Below are positions 61,107-64,000 of a stretch of 64,000 nucleotides of DNA, piece by piece. Position numbers and translations under genes: made by a program. The stretch spans positions 62,001-126,000 of the forward strand of contig JAFEDS010000009.1 of the NCBI GenBank assembly GCA_018241505.1, given 5' to 3'. How positions within the stretch are numbered: position 1 is the first letter of the stretch; every line of letters starts with the position of its first letter. This stretch comes from Pseudomonadota bacterium. Lineage in GTDB: Bacteria; Pseudomonadota; Gammaproteobacteria; Steroidobacterales; Steroidobacteraceae. The notes beneath the pieces were generated by a model, which was given only the letters and a program-made list of their open reading frames with translations, was not told where the DNA came from and did not search any database.

Positions 61107-63218
61107 ATGAAGCGATCGTTGTTGGCGGCGCTTGCCGCGGTGGCCGCGCTGTTGTCTGTCGCGCAGGCACAGGAAGAGGCGAAGGGTTCGAATGCGCCGG
61201 CGCCGCCCGATCCGGGTTCAATGGCGTCGGAAGCGGCGAGCGGCGTGCCGGAAGTCAATTCGGGCGCCATCCCCGATCCGGCCGCCGGCGCTGCATCGGG
61301 GGCACATGTCCCTGTGGCCCAGGATGTGACCTACCCGGGGAGCATCACTCTCAAAGTCGAGCTCGGCGACCTCGATCGCAAGATCTTCAATGTTCACGAG
61401 TCCATCCCGGTCAAGCCGGGTCCGCTGACTTTGTTGTATCCGGAGTGGTTGCCGGGCAACCACGCGCCGCGGGGGCCGATCGACGACCTGGCGGGTTTGA
61501 TCATTTCCGCCGGCGGTCACGCCGTCGAGTGGGTGCGCGATCCCGTGAATGTCTACGCCTTTCACGTGCAGGTGCCGCCGGGTGCGACGCGTCTCGACCT
61601 GGAGTTTGATTACACATCGCCCCTGGTCAGGGATCAGGGACGTACGGTGGTCGCGCCCGACATTCTCGGCCTGCAGTGGAACGCGGTTGTGTTGTATCCG
61701 GCGGGCTTCTACGCCAGCAGAATTCCCGTGGCTGCCTCCATTACGCTGCCCGAAGGCTGGGAGTTCGCAGGCGCGCTGGATGTCGAGAGCCGGCGCGGCG
61801 CGGCGGTCCGATTCAAACCGACAACACTGGAAACACTGGTGGATTCGCCATTGTTCGCCGGGCGTTATTTCCGCAGTCTCGACCTCGATCCGGGCGCGAA
61901 GATTCCGGTGCACCTGAATGTGTTTGCGGACAGCGCGGAGAGCCTGGAGGTGCGTCCATCGCAGCTCGCCGCGCACCGCAAGTTGGTGCAGGAAACGTAT
62001 GCGATGCTCGGACCGCCACACTTCGACCGCTATGAGTTCCTGCTCGCCATCAGCGATCACTTCGGTGACATCGGCCTCGAGCATCATCGCTCCAGTGAGA
62101 ATCGCCGGCCGCCCAACTACTTTCTCGAGGCGGACCGGGGCGGCGCGGGGCGCGACCTGCTGCCGCACGAGTTCAGTCACTCCTGGAACGGCAAGTTCCG
62201 CCGGCCCGCGGGGCTCGCCACGCCCGATTTCAACGTGCCCATGCACAACTCGCTGTTGTGGGTATACGAAGGTCTGACCAACTACCTCGGTGCGGTATTG
62301 GCGGCGCGATCGGGGCTGTGGAGCGAGGACTATGCGCGCCAGTCATGGGCGAGTCTCGCTGCCAACATGGACCGCAACAGGGCGGGGCGCACGTGGCGTG
62401 CGCTCGAGGATACAACCGAGCAGCCGCTCATCACGGCCCGGCGGCCGCTGTCGTGGCTGTCGTGGCAGCGAACTGAGGATTACTACACGGAAGGCGAGCT
62501 GTTGTGGCTCGACATCGATACTCGAATTCGGGAAATCACGCGCGACAGGAAGTCGGTGGATGATTTCGCCAAAGCGTTTTTCCAGCCGAGCGAGGCCGCG
62601 GGCGGCTCGCGCGGCGGCCTGCCCGGGACGGCGGGCATCGCAGGCGCTGTGGCCTCGGTCACCACCGTCAACGGCGTGTTCCTCGGTCCCGTAACCTACA
62701 CGCTGGCCGACGTGATTCAGGCGTTGAAGGCGGTCGCGCCGTTTGATTGGGAGAAATATCTCAATGAGCGTCTCTACGGCCATGGCCCCGGGGCGCCCAT
62801 AGATGGCCTGGCACGGGGCGGTTGGAAGTTGGTGTTCATGGAGGTGCCGTCCGAATACGTGCGCAGTCTGGAGGAGCAGCGCAAGGCGGTTGATTTCACT
62901 TTCTCGCTGGGCTTTTCGGTTTCGGCGGCCGTGGGCACCTTGACCGAGGTGCGCTGGGGTGGCCCGGCCTATGAGGCGGGACTGACCTTGGGTACCGTGT
63001 TGATTGCCGTCAACGGCCGTGAGTACCGGTCCGATCGCTTGCGGACGGCCATTCAGCTCGCCAAATTGAACAAACAGCCGATTGAATTGTTGGTGAAGAA
63101 TTTCGATCGCTATCGGACGGTCAAAATCCCTTACTACGAGGGTCTCGAGTACCCGGTGTTGCAGCGGTTGGACAAGACCGAAGATCGGCTGGCGGGGATC
63201 CTGAAGCCGCGGACCTGA
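61107..63218 (+). CDS. M61-family (glycyl aminopeptidase-like) metallopeptidase with PDZ domain
   Basis: The 703-residue exported enzyme has a signal peptide (ends near VAQAQE), an N-terminal beta domain, the gluzincin site HEFSHSWNGK with the third ligand Glu further on (YEGLTNYLGAVL), and a C-terminal PDZ-like segment (GTLTEVRWGGPAYEAGLTLGTVLIAVNG). M61 peptidases release N-terminal Gly, Ala or Ser from peptides. ATG 61107 follows GAGGGGG. Same strand as the aminotransferase with a 32-nt gap. Confidence 0.94.
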   Translation: MKRSLLAALAAVAALLSVAQAQEEAKGSNAPAPPDPGSMASEAASGVPEVNSGAIPDPAAGAASGAHVPVAQDVTYPGSITLKVELGDLDRKIFNVHESIPVKPGPLTLLYPEWLPGNHAPRGPIDDLAGLIISAGGHAVEWVRDPVNVYAFHVQVPPGATRLDLEFDYTSPLVRDQGRTVVAPDILGLQWNAVVLYPAGFYASRIPVAASITLPEGWEFAGALDVESRRGAAVRFKPTTLETLVDSPLFAGRYFRSLDLDPGAKIPVHLNVFADSAESLEVRPSQLAAHRKLVQETYAMLGPPHFDRYEFLLAISDHFGDIGLEHHRSSENRRPPNYFLEADRGGAGRDLLPHEFSHSWNGKFRRPAGLATPDFNVPMHNSLLWVYEGLTNYLGAVLAARSGLWSEDYARQSWASLAANMDRNRAGRTWRALEDTTEQPLITARRPLSWLSWQRTEDYYTEGELLWLDIDTRIREITRDRKSVDDFAKAFFQPSEAAGGSRGGLPGTAGIAGAVASVTTVNGVFLGPVTYTLADVIQALKAVAPFDWEKYLNERLYGHGPGAPIDGLARGGWKLVFMEVPSEYVRSLEEQRKAVDFTFSLGFSVSAAVGTLTEVRWGGPAYEAGLTLGTVLIAVNGREYRSDRLRTAIQLAKLNKQPIELLVKNFDRYRTVKIPYYEGLEYPVLQRLDKTEDRLAGILKPRT

Positions 63219-63268
63219 TGCGGGCCTCTGCGGCGCGTCCGCACCGCCGCATCCGGCGCCAACCGTGC

Positions 63269-63757
63269 TTACTCCGGCACGACAATGGTGTGCGTTGATT
63301 TCACCTCTTCCATCACGAAGTAGGTGTGAGTCGTCTGCACGCCGCGAACCGCGGCAATGCGATCACCCAGGAAGCGCCGGTAGCTCTCCATATCGATTAC
63401 GCGAACCTTCAACAGATAATCGAAGCCACCCGCCACCATGTGGCACTCCATGACCTCGTCGTGGGCCAGCATCACCTGCTTGAAGCGGTCAAACGCATCC
63501 GGTGTGGTCCGGTCGAGCGAGACCTCCACGTAGGCCAGCAGCCCCAACCCCAGTTTTGAGGGGTTCAGGCGGGCGAAGTAGCCCTCGATATAGCCCGCTG
63601 CCTCCAGCCGCCGCACCCGCTCCATCGTCGGCGTGACAGTTAAATTCACTTCCCTGGCCAACCTCGAGATTGGGGTGCGGCCGTCCTGTTGTAATCGAAT
63701 CAATAACTTATGATCGATCCGATCGAGGCTGCGGTCAGCGGGAACTGCGTCACTCAT
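63269..63757 (-). CDS. Lrp/AsnC-family transcriptional regulator
   Basis: The 162-residue protein has an N-terminal winged helix-turn-helix (LDRIDHKLLIRLQQDGRTPISRLAREVNLTVTPTMERVRRLEAAGYI) and a RAM ligand-binding domain (VEVSLDRTTPDAF, VMECHMVAGGFDYLLKVRVID). It resembles Lrp and PutR-like members; facing the putA-like gene, it may control proline use. ATG 63757 (MSDAVPADRSLDRIDHKLL) is preceded by an A/T-rich divergent region. Confidence 0.9.
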   Translation of the reverse strand: MSDAVPADRSLDRIDHKLLIRLQQDGRTPISRLAREVNLTVTPTMERVRRLEAAGYIEGYFARLNPSKLGLGLLAYVEVSLDRTTPDAFDRFKQVMLAHDEVMECHMVAGGFDYLLKVRVIDMESYRRFLGDRIAAVRGVQTTHTYFVMEEVKSTHTIVVPE

Positions 63758-63862
63758 AGTTGATTCGACTTTTATGGTTGCCAAAACCAGATAAATCACT
63801 CTGTTGATACAAATATCATAAGCACAATTAACTCCCCATGCTTTTCAATCAAGGCGACCGAC
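63758..63862. promoter_or_regulatory. Divergent promoter region, lrp-type regulator / putA-like gene
   Basis: A 105-nt A/T-rich stretch (for example GATACAAATATCATAAGCACAATTAACT) between the two starts, atypical for this GC-rich window. It should contain both promoters and Lrp-family operators. A TATCAT box near 63814-63819 could be a rightward -10. No symmetric operator was fixed. Confidence 0.45.
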
Positions 63863-64000
63863 ATGGCTGGTAGCAGTGCTGCCGAACGGATCACTACACC
63901 CCCCGACGAGGGACTCCTGCGCGCGATTCGAGAGGCCATCAGCGAAGCGACGCTGCGTGCTGAGGCGGACGCGATCAGCGAGCTGCTGGCGGCCCTCGGT
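63863..64000 (+). CDS. Probable PutA, N-terminal end (partial)
   Basis: An ATG at 63863 starts a frame of 46 codons (MAGSSAAERITTPPDEGLLR...) that continues past the window edge. The segment LLRAIREAISEATLRAEADAISELLAAL resembles the N-terminal arm of bifunctional proline dehydrogenase/P5C dehydrogenase, and the divergent Lrp-type regulator fits known putR-putA pairs. The evidence is short and indirect, so the name is tentative. Confidence 0.5.
   Translation, partial: MAGSSAAERITTPPDEGLLRAIREAISEATLRAEADAISELLAALG

Overview
This is a 64 kb stretch of high-G+C chromosome that looks like the core genome of a free-living gammaproteobacterium. The gene set suggests the Steroidobacteraceae/Nevskiales/Xanthomonadales side of the class: a split glycine decarboxylase (gcvPA/gcvPB), opgGH, a long Lhr helicase, AttH-like and Ycf46-like genes, an Lrp regulator facing a putA-like gene, and a motAB pair behind a sigma-28 promoter. 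That placement is inferred from gene content, without a phylogenetic marker. I found no rRNA, tRNA, CRISPR array, insertion sequence, prophage or integrase. Almost all DNA is tightly packed coding sequence, with many ATGA, GTGA and TGATG stop/start overlaps.

Layout. 1-3.2 kb: the end of a 5-formyltetrahydrofolate cyclo-ligase gene, an EVE-domain gene, a tiny gene for a 16-residue lysine-rich peptide with its own promoter and hairpins, rpiA, and the leftward pair ispG-phhB. 3.2-8.3 kb: a tandem glycine riboswitch heading gcvT-gcvH-gcvPA-gcvPB-dgkA. 8.3-17 kb: a large exported protein with two HtrA modules, DUF72, Sua5-type TsaC, a Ycf46-like AAA ATPase, a type III PLP decarboxylase, a YcbK/MepK-like peptidase and a HIT protein. 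17-23 kb: a periplasmic FKBP isomerase and an ABC ATPase/FtsX permease/AttH operon. 23-30 kb: leftward lhr, a response-regulator/histidine-kinase hybrid and a YqhA-type protein. 30-38 kb: DUF3014, SHOCT and lipoprotein genes, a small SWIM-finger protein, deaD, DUF188, an exported protein, def, a GNAT gene and a YebC-family gene. 38-39.4 kb: a delta-9-type desaturase with an unusual C-terminal helical tail.

40-50.5 kb is the most distinctive region. It holds a periplasmic beta-propeller gene behind a good CRP-type palindrome, a small exported Cys protein on the opposite strand, and xoxF (lanthanide-type PQQ alcohol dehydrogenase with the D-Y-D signature). A c-type cytochrome and a periplasmic binding protein follow. 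Next, on the same strand, are a glutamine-synthetase-like ligase, an aldehyde dehydrogenase and an iron-type alcohol dehydrogenase. The block closes with an oppositely oriented porin that has a sigma-54-like promoter. I read this as a catabolic unit for an alcohol, possibly an amine or amino-alcohol: uptake by the porin, periplasmic oxidation by XoxF with its cytochrome, then cytoplasmic gamma-glutamylation and oxidation.

50.5-64 kb: opgGH (osmoregulated periplasmic glucans), an M28 peptidase, a tandem GFA protein, motAB with a near-perfect FliA promoter, an aromatic/aspartate-type aminotransferase, an M61 peptidase, and an Lrp-family regulator divergent from a putA-like gene cut by the window edge.

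Several genes (tsaC, def, the GS-like gene) have a TAnnnT box only 6-8 nt before the ATG and no Shine-Dalgarno sequence. This suggests leaderless mRNAs are common here.
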